DNA of 64,000 bases from Sphingomonas panacisoli (GTDB taxonomy: Bacteria; Pseudomonadota; Alphaproteobacteria; Sphingomonadales; Sphingomonadaceae): positions 1,860,001-1,924,000 of the forward strand of contig NZ_CP042306.1 of assembly GCF_007859635.1 (NCBI RefSeq), in the 5' to 3' direction. The notes below the pieces were generated by a model. That model was given only the letters and a program-made list of their open reading frames with translations, was not told the origin of the DNA and searched no databases. Of this stretch, positions 34,331 through 42,397 are shown piece after piece (position 1 is the first letter of the stretch; each line of letters starts with the position of its first letter). The translations under genes and the position numbers were made by a program.

Positions 34331-35814
34331 GACGTCACTTCCCCTTTCAGCCCCGCGCGGTCGAGCTTACCGTTGGCGTTGCGCGGCAATTCGCTGCGCC
34401 ACACATAGCGTACCGGCTGCATGAAGTTCGGCAGTTCGCGGCGCAAGCGGTCGCGCAACCGATCCTCCGCCGACCCGTCTCCCTTCGCGACGACCACGAT
34501 CGCCTGTCCGAGCTTTTCGTCGGCTATCCCGACCGCCACCGCTTCCGACGTCTCGCCGCCCGCCATGACCGCATCCTCGACCTCGGTCGGGCTGATCCGA
34601 TTGCCCGCCGACTTGATCATCTCGTCGTCGCGCCCGACGAAGCGAAGCAGACCGCCGGCGTCGGTTACCACCGTATCGCCGGACCAGACCGCCATACCGT
34701 CTGACCTCGCCCAGGCAGGTACCGGACGGAACCGCGCCGCGGTGCGTTCCGGATCGTCCCAATAGCCCTGCGCCACCAGCGGCCCGGCATGCACGAGTTC
34801 GCCCGGTTCCTCGGGCGCGGCGGCGCTGCCGTCCGGGCGGACGACGAGTATCTCGGCAAAGGGGATCGCGCGGCCGATCGAATCGGGATGATCCGCCACC
34901 AGTGCCGGATCGAGATAGGTCGATCGAAACGCTTCGGTCAGTCCGTACATCGGATAGATATCAGCCGCCGGAAAGCGATCGTGCAGACCGTCGATCAATC
35001 GCCGCGTCAGCGATCCGCCTGAATTAGTCAATCTTCTCAGAGTATTTGTAGGATGATTTTGCGGACCGATATCAAGCAACTGCGTCCATAGCGGTGGCAC
35101 GCCAGCCAGCGTCGTGATCCCTTCCCGTTCGATCGCCCGATACACGTCGCGCGGCAGCAGATAGTCGAACGGCACCACGCACGCGCCCGCCGCCCAGGTC
35201 GAGAAAAGCTGGTTCTGTCCGTAATCGAAACTGAGTGGCAGCACGCCCAGCACGCGGTCTTGCGGCGTGAGCTTGAGGTAATGCGCCACGCTGATCGCGC
35301 CGAGCCACAGGTTGGCGTGGCTGAGCATCACGCCCTTCGGCCGCCCGGTCGATCCCGACGTGTAGAGCAACGCTGCCAGCGCATCGGGGTCGGCATCCGA
35401 CGGCGGCAGACCAACGCCATCCAATGGCGGCTCGTCCGTCACCAACCGGCAATCGCCCGCCTGCAACGTCTCCGCGCGCGCGGGCTGCGTGAACAACAGC
35501 CGCGCGCCGCTGTCGTCCAGGATGTGCTCGACCTGCAAATGCTTGAGCAACGGATTTATCGGTACGTGCACGAGCCCCGCCCGCGCCGCCGCCAACGGCA
35601 TCAGGCACGCCGTCCACGTTTTCGGCAGCCAGGTCGCCACCCGGTCCCCCGCCGCCAGCCCCTGCCCGGCCAACCACGCCGCCAGCGCGCCGACCGCCGC
35701 TTCCAGTCCGGCATAATCGAGCACGCCCTCACGCGTCGCCAGAGCCGCGTCGCCGGGCGCCCCACGCAATGACAGATGATCGATCGGCAGCGGAACGGGA
35801 TCGAGCGGGATCAT
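34327..35814 (-). CDS. XrtA-associated acyl-CoA ligase (AMP-forming)
   Basis: ANL-superfamily enzyme of 495 residues. The P-loop-like motif LLYTSGSTGRPKGVML and the hinge/A8-A10 region GRDDEMIKSAGNRISPTE are intact, so it should adenylate a carboxylic acid. With the ACP gene diverging 79 bases away, transfer to the ACP phosphopantetheine arm is likely. ATG at 35814 is the family-like start; the frame is open further upstream through the hydrolase-ACP region, which is antisense noise. Product unknown. Confidence 0.9.
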   Translation of the reverse strand: MIPLDPVPLPIDHLSLRGAPGDAALATREGVLDYAGLEAAVGALAAWLAGQGLAAGDRVATWLPKTWTACLMPLAAARAGLVHVPINPLLKHLQVEHILDDSGARLLFTQPARAETLQAGDCRLVTDEPPLDGVGLPPSDADPDALAALLYTSGSTGRPKGVMLSHANLWLGAISVAHYLKLTPQDRVLGVLPLSFDYGQNQLFSTWAAGACVVPFDYLLPRDVYRAIEREGITTLAGVPPLWTQLLDIGPQNHPTNTLRRLTNSGGSLTRRLIDGLHDRFPAADIYPMYGLTEAFRSTYLDPALVADHPDSIGRAIPFAEILVVRPDGSAAAPEEPGELVHAGPLVAQGYWDDPERTAARFRPVPAWARSDGMAVWSGDTVVTDAGGLLRFVGRDDEMIKSAGNRISPTEVEDAVMAGGETSEAVAVGIADEKLGQAIVVVAKGDGSAEDRLRDRLRRELPNFMQPVRYVWRSELPRNANGKLDRAGLKGEVTS

Positions 35815-35893
35815 GACCCCTGATAGCCGCACAGGGCGCGTCCCCCAAGCGCCCCTTCCCAACCCCCGCCCCAGCCGGTAACGCGCCGACACG

Positions 35894-36166
35894 ATGACCA
35901 AGCACCACGCAACCCGTGTCGATACCGTCGTCCGCGCCGTCCTGAAGGACGTTCTCGCGCTGAGCGAGCCGCGCGTTGCGAAATTCGACGACGACACGCC
36001 GCTGTTCGGCGCGCTGCCGGAGCTCGATTCGATGGCGGTGGCGGGCGTGCTGACCGAACTCGAGGACCGGCTCGGCTTTCTGATCGAGGATGACGAGGTC
36101 GACGGCGAGATGCTCGAGACGTTCGGCGCGCTCCGCCGGTTCGTCGAGCGCAAGGTGAACGGGTGA
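35894..36166 (+). CDS. XrtA-associated acyl carrier protein
   Basis: 90-residue acyl carrier protein with the phosphopantetheine site in PELDSMAVAGV (Ser46) in a four-helix bundle pattern. Acidic throughout, except for a basic C-terminus (RRFVERKVNG). Its stop overlaps the GTG start of the next gene. Part of the plus-strand ACP-hydrolase-hydrolase set that faces the decarboxylase/ligase pair. Confidence 0.92.
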   Translation: MTKHHATRVDTVVRAVLKDVLALSEPRVAKFDDDTPLFGALPELDSMAVAGVLTELEDRLGFLIEDDEVDGEMLETFGALRRFVERKVNG

Positions 36167-36855
36167 GCCATTATTACGACTGGGCCGGCGGGCGCGAGGC
36201 GATGGTCCGCTTCGGCCCCGCCAGCGGCCCGGTCGTGGTGCTCGCGCTGCCGTTGTTCGAGGAAGCCAATCGGACGCGGACGTTCGCGGTCGGTCTGCTC
36301 CGCAAGCTTGCCGACCTCGGCATCGGCGGGGTGTTGCCCGACCTACCGGGCCAGAACGACAGCCCGGTCGCGACAGAGCACGCAATGCTGGCGGGCTGGA
36401 GGACGGCATTTGCCGCCTGCGCCGCCACAACGGGTCGGCCGGTGCACAGCGTCGCGATACGCGGCGGGTCGTTGGTCGATCACGACGCCACGGTCGTCAG
36501 CCGCTGGCAATTCGCGCCAGCCAAGGGCGAAGCGTTGATCCGCGAACTGTTCCGCACCGCCCACGCCGCCGGCGAACCGGTCGAGATCGACCTCGACGCG
36601 TGGAGCGACGAAGGCGGCCCGGTCACGATCGCCGGCAATCGCCTCAGCCGCCCGCTGTTGCGCGACCTCAATGCGGCCGATTGCGTGCGCGAGGGCAACA
36701 TGCGTGTCGTGCGGCTGGATACCGACCCTGCGGTAGCCGACTATAAGGTCGAGGGCGCGCCCTTGTGGCGCCGCAGCGAACCCGGCGACGATCCCACGCT
36801 CGCCGCGTCGCTCGCCGACGATATCGCCGACTGGATCGATCGATGCGCGAGCTGA
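36163..36855 (+). CDS. XrtA-associated hydrolase 2
   Basis: Alpha/beta-hydrolase-like protein, 230 residues. LPLFEEANRTRTF and PDLPGQNDSP are typical of the group. I see no canonical GxSxG nucleophile elbow; the closest is AIRGGSLVDH, so it may be an altered or non-catalytic member. GTG 36163 overlaps the ACP stop, and its end overlaps hydrolase 1 by 13 bases. Probably a thioesterase-like partner of the ACP. Confidence 0.85.
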   Translation: MSHYYDWAGGREAMVRFGPASGPVVVLALPLFEEANRTRTFAVGLLRKLADLGIGGVLPDLPGQNDSPVATEHAMLAGWRTAFAACAATTGRPVHSVAIRGGSLVDHDATVVSRWQFAPAKGEALIRELFRTAHAAGEPVEIDLDAWSDEGGPVTIAGNRLSRPLLRDLNAADCVREGNMRVVRLDTDPAVADYKVEGAPLWRRSEPGDDPTLAASLADDIADWIDRCAS

Positions 36856-37607
36856 TCTCGTTCCCGTGCGAGGGCGACATGCTCGCCGGCACACTCGACG
36901 ATGCCGCCGGTGCGACTGGGCTCCTGATCGTCTCCGGCGGCAACGAGATACGGTGCGGCGCACATCGCGGCATGGCGCTGATCGCGGCGACGTTGGCGGC
37001 GGGCGGCGTTCCCGTGTTCCGATTCGATCGGCGCGGGATCGGTGATTCGGAAGGCGCCAATTATGGTTACGCGGAAAGCGGCCCCGACATCGCCGCTGCC
37101 GCGCAGGCCTTCCGCACCGTCGCGCCCAACGTGAAGCGCATCGTCGGCTTCGGCAATTGCGACGCAGCGACGGCATTGGCGCTGTTTCATCGCGCCGCCG
37201 GGATCGAGTCGCTCGTCCTGGCCAATCCCTGGGTCGGCGACGAGGAGGACGGGTTGCCGCCCGCCAACGCGATCCGATCGCATTATGCCGATCGCGCGCG
37301 CGACCCGAAACAATGGCTGCGGCTGGCGACCGGCGGCATCAACATTGGCAAAGCTATCAGTGGCTTACGGAAAGCTTCCAAGGGGTCACCGCAACCCGGC
37401 AATCCGATCGCCGAACAGATGACCGCGGCACTTGGCGACACGCCCCACGTCTTCCTGCTCGCCAATCGCGACAATACCGCGATCCGCTTTGCCGGCGCGT
37501 GGCCGCACGGCGGCGACAAGCGCGAATGCGCGACCGACAGCCACAGCTTCGCGCGCCCGGGCGATGACGCCTGGCTTCTGGCGCAACTGCGCGAGGCGCT
37601 CGCCTAG
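36843..37607 (+). CDS. XrtA-associated hydrolase 1
   Basis: Alpha/beta hydrolase of 254 residues with the family's RFDRRGIGDSEG, an active-site turn GFGNCDAATAL in which a Cys occupies the nucleophile position, and a C-terminal His in DSHSFARP. A Cys nucleophile suits acyl transfer more than hydrolysis. ATG 36843 gives the normal start (MRELISFPCEGDML). Converges with trxB with 1 base between stops. Confidence 0.88.
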   Translation: MRELISFPCEGDMLAGTLDDAAGATGLLIVSGGNEIRCGAHRGMALIAATLAAGGVPVFRFDRRGIGDSEGANYGYAESGPDIAAAAQAFRTVAPNVKRIVGFGNCDAATALALFHRAAGIESLVLANPWVGDEEDGLPPANAIRSHYADRARDPKQWLRLATGGINIGKAISGLRKASKGSPQPGNPIAEQMTAALGDTPHVFLLANRDNTAIRFAGAWPHGGDKRECATDSHSFARPGDDAWLLAQLREALA

Positions 37608-37608
37608 C

Positions 37609-38577
37609 TTACTCCGCTGCTTCGGCGACCTTCTCGAAATCGGCCTCGGCGAGGAATCGCTCGGCATCCAGCGCCGCCATGCACCCCGTCCCCGCCGCGG
37701 TCACCGCCTGGCGATAGATTTTGTCCATCACGTCGCCGCACGCGAACACGCCCGGCACGCTGGTCCGAGTCGATCCGGTCTCGACCTTGATGTAGTGGTC
37801 CGCGTCGAGCTCGAGGTGGCCACGAAACAATTCGGTCGCGGGGTGGTGCCCGATCGCGACGAACCCGCCCTCGACATCGAGCCGCGACAGGTCGCCCGTC
37901 ACCGTATCGCGCAACTCGAGCGCGACCAGCCCCGCCGTCCCGCCGCCATCGACGAAACTCTCGACTTCCTTGTTCCACAGCACCGAAATCTTGTCGTTGG
38001 CGTGGAGTCGTTCCTGCAGGATCTTTTCCGCGCGCAACGAATCGCGGCGATGGATCAAGGTCACGTCCGGCGAGTGGTTGGTAAGGTACAGCGCCTCCTC
38101 GACCGCGGTATTGCCGCCGCCGATCACCGCGACCTTCTTGCCGCGATAGAAGAAGCCGTCGCACGTCGCGCAGGCGCTGACGCCCTTGCCCTTCAGCGCT
38201 TCCTCGCTATCGAGCCCGAGCCACTTGGCCTGCGCGCCCGTCGCGATGACCAAGACATCGCCCTCGTAGACGTCGCCGCCATCGCCGACGAGCCGGAACG
38301 GCCGCCGCGTCAGATCGACCTCGACGATCGTATCCCACATCATCCGCGTGCCGACATGTTCGGCCTGCGCCTGCATCTCCTGCATCAGCCACGGACCCTG
38401 GATCACCTCGCGGAAGCCAGGATAATTCTCGACGTCGGTGGTCGTGGTCAGCTGCCCGCCGGGCTGGATGCCCTGCACGACGATCGGCGCGAGCCCGGCG
38501 CGCGCGCCATAGATCGCGGCGCTGAGGCCCGCAGGGCCGGAACCGAGGATGAGCATGCGAGTGGTATGCGTAGTCAT
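37609..38577 (-). CDS. trxB: Thioredoxin reductase
   Basis: NADPH-dependent flavoprotein that reduces thioredoxin. The 322-residue protein has FAD motif [19 protein letters not shown], the redox Cys pair in [12 protein letters not shown], an NADPH motif [11 protein letters not shown] and the FAD C-terminal motif [10 protein letters not shown]. The length is normal for bacterial TrxB. Starts at ATG 38577; upstream lies a 1-kb gene-poor stretch with a perfect DnaA box 52 bases before the start. It converges with hydrolase 1. Confidence 0.95.
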   Translation of the reverse strand: MTTHTTRMLILGSGPAGLSAAIYGARAGLAPIVVQGIQPGGQLTTTTDVENYPGFREVIQGPWLMQEMQAQAEHVGTRMMWDTIVEVDLTRRPFRLVGDGGDVYEGDVLVIATGAQAKWLGLDSEEALKGKGVSACATCDGFFYRGKKVAVIGGGNTAVEEALYLTNHSPDVTLIHRRDSLRAEKILQERLHANDKISVLWNKEVESFVDGGGTAGLVALELRDTVTGDLSRLDVEGGFVAIGHHPATELFRGHLELDADHYIKVETGSTRTSVPGVFACGDVMDKIYRQAVTAAGTGCMAALDAERFLAEADFEKVAEAAE

Positions 38578-38628
38578 GTGCGAAGTCCTAAAGGCGAAGC
38601 GCCCGACGGTGCAAATGTGGCGCGCCGC

Positions 38629-38637
38629 TTATCCACA
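38629..38637 (+). promoter_or_regulatory. Perfect DnaA-box 9-mer upstream of trxB
   Basis: TTATCCACA at 38629-38637, an exact E. coli-type DnaA box, about 52 bases upstream of the trxB start codon. A single box could be chance, or a DnaA regulatory site; no further boxes or AT-rich unwinding repeats were seen beside it, so it is not an origin. Confidence 0.35.
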
Positions 38638-38855
38638 ACAAGATGTGCGTCGGACGGAAAAGCTTGGGGTGGGGCAACGACCGCTTGCGGCCCAAAAGCT
38701 GACGTCGGTAACGCGTGCGACGTTGTCGCAATGATCAATGACATGGAGCTTGAAAGCTGGTTACGGGCAGCGGAAGGCGAGATCGCGACCGACGCGATCG
38801 CCCAATCTTCGGACCAGTCGCGCTGAAGTCGGCTGCGAAAGGCCTGATGGAGGCG

Positions 38856-38880
38856 TACAAGTATAAAGAACGCACTTGTA
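38856..38880. promoter_or_regulatory. Operator-like inverted repeat in an AT-rich stretch
   Basis: TACAAGT (38856-38862), 11-base spacer, ACTTGTA (38874-38880): a perfect 7-bp inverted repeat with TATAAA inside the spacer region. It lies at the left edge of a stretch (about 38840-38975) that is visibly richer in A/T than the rest of the window, upstream of two small membrane-protein ORFs. It could be a repressor site over a -10 element. Confidence 0.4.
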
Positions 38881-39014
38881 TGTGAATGGGCGATTTTTAC
38901 TGATAAATTACAAGGCTATTCACAATGATCTGCCGACCATTGATCTAAGTCAGAGCAGTCAAACCAAACGCCTGCCATGTTCACTCCGTCGCGAGCTGAA
39001 CGGCCGCCTGAGGG

Positions 39015-39149
39015 ATGCAGGTGTTACTCTACACTTTCCTGGGTCTGTGGTTCATAATCCACGTCGTCGCGCTTGCCTGGTTGGTCGTGGAGATACAGGG
39101 AGCGCGGGTATCGTCGCGCAAGGAGACGAGCCGCGACGAGGCTGGGTAG
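39015..39149 (+). CDS. Tiny single-TM protein, 44 aa (first of a pair)
   Basis: MQVLLYTFLGLWFIIHVV begins a hydrophobic helix (about residues 3-26), followed by a charged tail (SSRKETSRDEAG). ATG at 39015 sits right after a purine-rich GAGGG that is too close to be an ideal binding site. Its stop is only 12 bases before the next ORF. It is too short to be certain, but the clean hydrophobic helix with a charged C-terminal tail looks like a real small membrane protein. Function unknown. Confidence 0.45.
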   Translation: MQVLLYTFLGLWFIIHVVALAWLVVEIQGARVSSRKETSRDEAG

Positions 39150-39161
39150 GAGGCGCAAAAC

Positions 39162-39299
39162 ATGGTCGACGCGTGCAAGGTCGGGCTATGCAGCCTCTAC
39201 GATAGCGGCGGTGGCGTCTTCGGTCTGGTTGCGGGCGTAGCGATCGCTGTTGCCCTTATTTGGCTCATCCGGCGCCGGCGTGGGCGCTCAGACGATTAG
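39162..39299 (+). CDS. Tiny single-TM protein, 45 aa (second of a pair)
   Basis: ATG at 39162 is preceded by AGGAGG with 8 bases of spacing, a strong binding site that overlaps the stop of the previous small ORF. The product has two Cys near the N-terminus (DACKVGLC), a Gly-rich turn, a TM helix (about 20-36) and a basic tail RRRRGRSDD. The paired layout with the preceding ORF suggests one transcript. Function unknown. Confidence 0.55.
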   Translation: MVDACKVGLCSLYDSGGGVFGLVAGVAIAVALIWLIRRRRGRSDD

Positions 39300-39372
39300 T
39301 CGCGTCATGGCTAGTTAACGCGACTATCGTCCTGCGCGCGTAACGTCCGCTTTCCATCCAAAGACAGACGAT

Positions 39373-39613
39373 CCTTGCAATGTAGGATTTCGCCTGACAG
39401 CCGTTTTCGGCTCTTTGATATCGTGACGCTCCTCATCTCCGTGCTCCTGCGAAGGCAGGAGCCTAGGATAGCTATGGGTACACAACTCTGGGTTCCTGCT
39501 TTCGCAGGAACGCGGGGGCCAGGTCTGCCTGCACTATCGAATCCGATACCACGCAGAACTTCCGGACATCGGCCGGACAACGCGGTTAGTGTCACCCTGG
39601 TGTCAACTTAGCC
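39373..39613. repeat. Two-copy intergenic element, copy A (with a REPIN inserted)
   Basis: The left end (CAATGTAGGATTTCGCCTGACA at about 39376-39397, written here without its flanks) and right end (TAGTGTCACCCTGGTGTCAA, about 39587-39606) match those of copy B at 51261-51400. Between them copy A is about 100 bases longer because it contains the hairpin pair at 39443-39511. The right end runs into the thiolase stop region. Confidence 0.65.
39443..39511. repeat. REPIN-like hairpin pair inside copy A
   Basis: Two perfect 8-bp hairpins in inverted arrangement: GCTCCTGC-gaag-GCAGGAGC (39443-39462) and GTTCCTGC-tttc-GCAGGAAC (39492-39511), about 30 bases apart. Same general build as the repeat pair near 17.8 kb, but a different sequence. 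Confidence 0.7.
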
Positions 39614-40815
39614 GGCGCCTCACGGAATCTCGAACAGTCCCGCCCCCCCATGCCGCCCGCGGTGCACATCGATACGACAACGTAGCGCACCCCGCGCTTG
39701 CGTCCCTCGATCAGTGCGTGGCCAACCAGGCGGCTGCCGGTCATGCCGAACGGATGGCCGACCGCGATCGCGCCGCCGTTGACGTTGAACTGGTCGGGAT
39801 CGATCCCCAGCGTGTCGCGGCAATAGAGGCATTGCGACGCGAACGCCTCGTTGATTTCCCACAGCCCGATGTCCGCGACGGAGAGGCCGGCGCGCTTGAG
39901 CAACTTGGGGATCGCGAACACCGGGCCGATGCCCATCTCGTCGGGCTCGCAGCCGGCGACCTGGAACCCGCGATAGATGCCCAGGATGTCCTTCCCCTCG
40001 GCTTCGGCCGCCTTGCGCTCCATCAGGATCTGCGCCGCCGCGCCGTCGGAGAGCTGGCTGGCATTGCCTGCGGTGATGGATTTGCCCTCCTTGATCACCA
40101 GGCCGTCCTTGAACACGGTGCGCAGGCCGGAGAGGATCTCCGCCGTCGTCCCGCCGCGAATGCCTTCGTCCTGCGTGACGGTGACCGCTTCCGTACCGGT
40201 CTGATTGCCTTCCTTGTCGAAGGTCGCCTTCTCGACCGTGATCGGCGCGATCTCTTCGACGAACGCGCCCTTCGCCAAGCCGTCGAAGGCGCGTTGCTGG
40301 CTCATAGCGGCGAATTCGTCCTGGGCGGCACGGCTGATGTTGTAGCGCTCGGCGACCACCTCGGCGGTCTCGATCATCGGCATGTAGGCGTAGGGCTTCT
40401 TCTCGATGACCGACGCGTTCTGATACGGCTTGCCGGCCTGTTTCATCGTCAGCGTGATCGATTCCATGCCGCCGGCGAGCGCGACGTCGAGCTCGTCGCA
40501 CATGATCCCGCGCGCCGCGAGCGCGATCGCGGTCAGGCCGGAGCCACATTTGCGATCGAGCGTGAACGCCGGCACGCTGGTCGGCAGGCCGGCCGCGAAG
40601 ATCGTGTTGCGCGCGACGTTATAGCCCTGCGTCCCCCATTCGTTGCCCGCGCCGTAGAACACGTCGTCGATCCGCGCCGGATCGATCCCCGCGCGTTCGA
40701 CCGCCGCGTTCATCACGTGGGCGCCCATCACCGGCGCTTCGGTCGCATTGAAATAGCCGCGCGCGGCCTTCCCGATGCCCGTCCGGGCGGTGGAAACGAT
40801 CACGGCTTCGCGCAT
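39592..40815 (-). CDS. Acetyl-CoA C-acyltransferase (thiolase), C-terminus altered by a frameshift
   Basis: Thiolase that condenses or cleaves acyl-CoA; nucleophile Cys in [11 protein letters not shown] (about 90), GHPFGMTG (His) and the second catalytic Cys in [10 protein letters not shown] are all present. ATG 40815 with GGGAGAG upstream fits. Directly after CTAGGMG a run of Gs (7 where 8 would keep frame; C-run near 39640-39647 on the plus strand) shifts the frame, replacing the normal GLFEIP ending, whose stop would be at 39620, with about 16 unrelated residues that read into the repeat element. Catalytic residues are upstream, so activity may survive. The gene diverges from the CoA lyase. 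Confidence 0.88.
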   Translation of the reverse strand: MREAVIVSTARTGIGKAARGYFNATEAPVMGAHVMNAAVERAGIDPARIDDVFYGAGNEWGTQGYNVARNTIFAAGLPTSVPAFTLDRKCGSGLTAIALAARGIMCDELDVALAGGMESITLTMKQAGKPYQNASVIEKKPYAYMPMIETAEVVAERYNISRAAQDEFAAMSQQRAFDGLAKGAFVEEIAPITVEKATFDKEGNQTGTEAVTVTQDEGIRGGTTAEILSGLRTVFKDGLVIKEGKSITAGNASQLSDGAAAQILMERKAAEAEGKDILGIYRGFQVAGCEPDEMGIGPVFAIPKLLKRAGLSVADIGLWEINEAFASQCLYCRDTLGIDPDQFNVNGGAIAVGHPFGMTGSRLVGHALIEGRKRGVRYVVVSMCTAGGMGGRDCSRFREAPAKLTPG

Positions 40816-40876
40816 GCTGCTCTCCCTCTTTCGCGAACCACTAGCGCGTCGCCGCCCGCTCGGCCACACTGCGCGC

Positions 40877-41745
40877 ATGACCGAACCGCTGACCGCCCGC
40901 TCGCTCCTGTTCGCCCCCGGCGACTCCCCCGCAAGCTGGAAAAGGCTGGCCTGAGCGCCGCCGACCTCGTCATCATCGATCTGGAGGACGCCGTCGCCGA
41001 GAGCGCCAAGCCCGACGCGCGCAAGGCTGTTGCCGAGCATCTCAGGACCACCCACCGTCGCCAGCCGCATTGGGTACGCGTCAATCCGCTCGACACGCCC
41101 CACGCATTGCCGGACCTGGCGGCGATCGTGGCCTCGCGGCCCGATGGCGTCATGCTGCCAAAGGCGACGCGCGCGGATGCGGAGGCGCTCAATCGCTATC
41201 TCGAAGCGCTAGAGACGGCGGCCGGCCTGCCGCGCGGCAGCATTCCGATCTTCGTGCTCGCGACCGAGACCGCGGCCGGGGTGTTCGACGTCGGCAATTA
41301 TGCCGGATGCCCCCGCCTAGTGGCACTCAGTTGGGGCGCGGAGGACAGCGCGACGGCGCTCGGCGCAACGAGCAACCGCAACGACGACGGCGCGTACGAC
41401 TTCCCCTACCAGATGTTCCGCGCGCTTTGCCTGACCGGCGCCGCCGCCGCCGGGGTCAGCGCGATCGAGACGATCCACGGCGATTTCCGCGATGCCGCCG
41501 GTTTGGAAACGATGGCGCGCGAGGCTCGCCGCGCCGGATTTCGCGGCATGCTGGCGATCCATCCCGATCAGGTGCCGTTGATCAACGCCGCCTTCTCGCC
41601 CTCGTCCGAGGAGATAACGCACGCCGAAGCGATCGTCGCCGCCTTCGCCGCCAATCCCGGCGCAGGCACGGTCGGCCTGAACGGCGCGATGCTCGACATG
41701 CCGCACCTGAAACGCGCGCAAGCGGTGCTGACGATGAAGCGGTGA
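40877..41745 (+). pseudogene. CoA ester lyase (HpcH/HpaI, CitE-like), frameshifted near the start
   Basis: Malyl-/citramalyl-/beta-methylmalyl-CoA lyase family protein that cleaves or forms CoA thioesters with a metal. ATG at 40877 starts the family-like [18 protein letters not shown], then a stop follows in frame 27 codons later. The correct frame resumes as [21 protein letters not shown] to the stop at 41745. One C is missing from the run at 40926-40930 (five C, six needed); with it the protein has 289 residues, normal for CitE-like lyases. RVNPLDTP and EDSATALGA are metal/CoA motifs. Probably cytoplasmic. Faces the thiolase gene, with the start codons 61 bases apart. Confidence 0.85.
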
Positions 41746-41771
41746 AGGAAAGCGGTTGCAAGCTACCGGTT

Positions 41772-41848
41772 TGGTAGCGGAGGAGGGACTTGAACCCCCG
41801 ACCCCAGGATTATGATTCCCGTGCTCTAACCAGCTGAGCTACTCCGCC
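41772..41848 (-). tRNA. tRNA-Met (CAT anticodon), elongator type
   Basis: A full cloverleaf on the minus strand, 77 nt with encoded CCA. The acceptor stem starts GGCGGAG and ends CTCCGCT with a G1-U72 pair, discriminator A73, D-arm with GG, anticodon loop ATCATAA (CAT at 41812-41814) and TTCAAGT T-loop. The G1-U72 pair and the absence of three G-C pairs in the anticodon stem argue against the initiator. A CAT anticodon could also be tRNA-Ile2 with lysidine; the elongator Met reading is preferred. Confidence 0.92.
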
Positions 41849-41894
41849 CAACCGCTTTGGAAGCGGGGCCTATAGGAGCGGGTGGCGCGCCGGG

Positions 41895-42377
41895 TCAAGC
41901 GCACATGTAGCGCGACAGTGGTTGCCACGGCCCGCCGCGATACCACCACGCCGCATAGCCGGCGATCTCCACGGTGCGTGGGCGGAAATCGGCCTGTAGT
42001 TCGGCCAGCGACGCCTTCGCCACGGCAGGCTCGACCTTGTTCTGGATCGTGACGTGCGGTCGCCAGGCGCTCGCATCCTGTGGGGTCAGCAACGGCGCCC
42101 AGCGGTCGGCCAGTGATGCACGTACTTCCGCGAGTTCCGCGCTGTCGATCCGATAGGCAACGCCGCGGCCCAGCGACACCAAGCCAGCAATCCGCGCCGC
42201 CGGCCTACCCTCGCGCGCCGCCACCGCCAGTTGCTCCCGCACCTCGCCCGCCAGCGACGGCGGCAGATGGTGGAACATCGTCAGATGCGCTTGCAGGAAA
42301 TTGCGCTCGGGCGGGAAATGCGCCCGCCGCTGTCGGTCGAACCACCCCTGATCCTCGCGACCGAACAGCGCCGTCAC
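41895..42377 (-). CDS. 2'-5' RNA ligase/2H phosphoesterase family protein
   Basis: 160-residue protein with the two HxT/S motifs of the 2H superfamily: HLTMFHHL (about residue 32) and HVTIQNKV (about 110). These enzymes ligate or cleave 2',5'- or cyclic phosphodiesters in RNA or nucleotides; the target here is unknown. GTG at 42377 fits the family N-terminus (VTALFGRED) and places the gene 20 bases downstream of the kup stop on the same strand. A much longer open frame upstream runs antisense-like inside kup and is rejected. Confidence 0.8.
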   Translation of the reverse strand: MTALFGREDQGWFDRQRRAHFPPERNFLQAHLTMFHHLPPSLAGEVREQLAVAAREGRPAARIAGLVSLGRGVAYRIDSAELAEVRASLADRWAPLLTPQDASAWRPHVTIQNKVEPAVAKASLAELQADFRPRTVEIAGYAAWWYRGGPWQPLSRYMCA

Positions 42378-42397
42378 GATGATCGGCGCTGGATCGC

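Noticed and set aside
38629..38637. Replication origin
   Set aside because: Only one DnaA box, no AT-rich repeats, and none of the usual origin-linked genes nearby.
38731..38826. 31-codon ORF beginning MINDMELESWL in the trxB upstream region
   Set aside because: No ribosome binding site and no hydrophobic or family pattern; too short to support.
38876..39205. 109-residue ORF with a TTG start in the gene-poor stretch
   Set aside because: It overlaps the two small membrane ORFs in a different frame, and those have better start sites and hydrophobic pattern.
39589..41745. A 718-residue plus-strand ORF through thiolase and CoA lyase
   Set aside because: The first two-thirds are antisense to the thiolase; only the part after about 40930 is a real protein, the CoA lyase in its repaired frame.
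41772..41848. Initiator tRNA-Met
   Set aside because: G1-U72 pairs, and the anticodon stem lacks three consecutive G-C pairs, so it is the elongator type.
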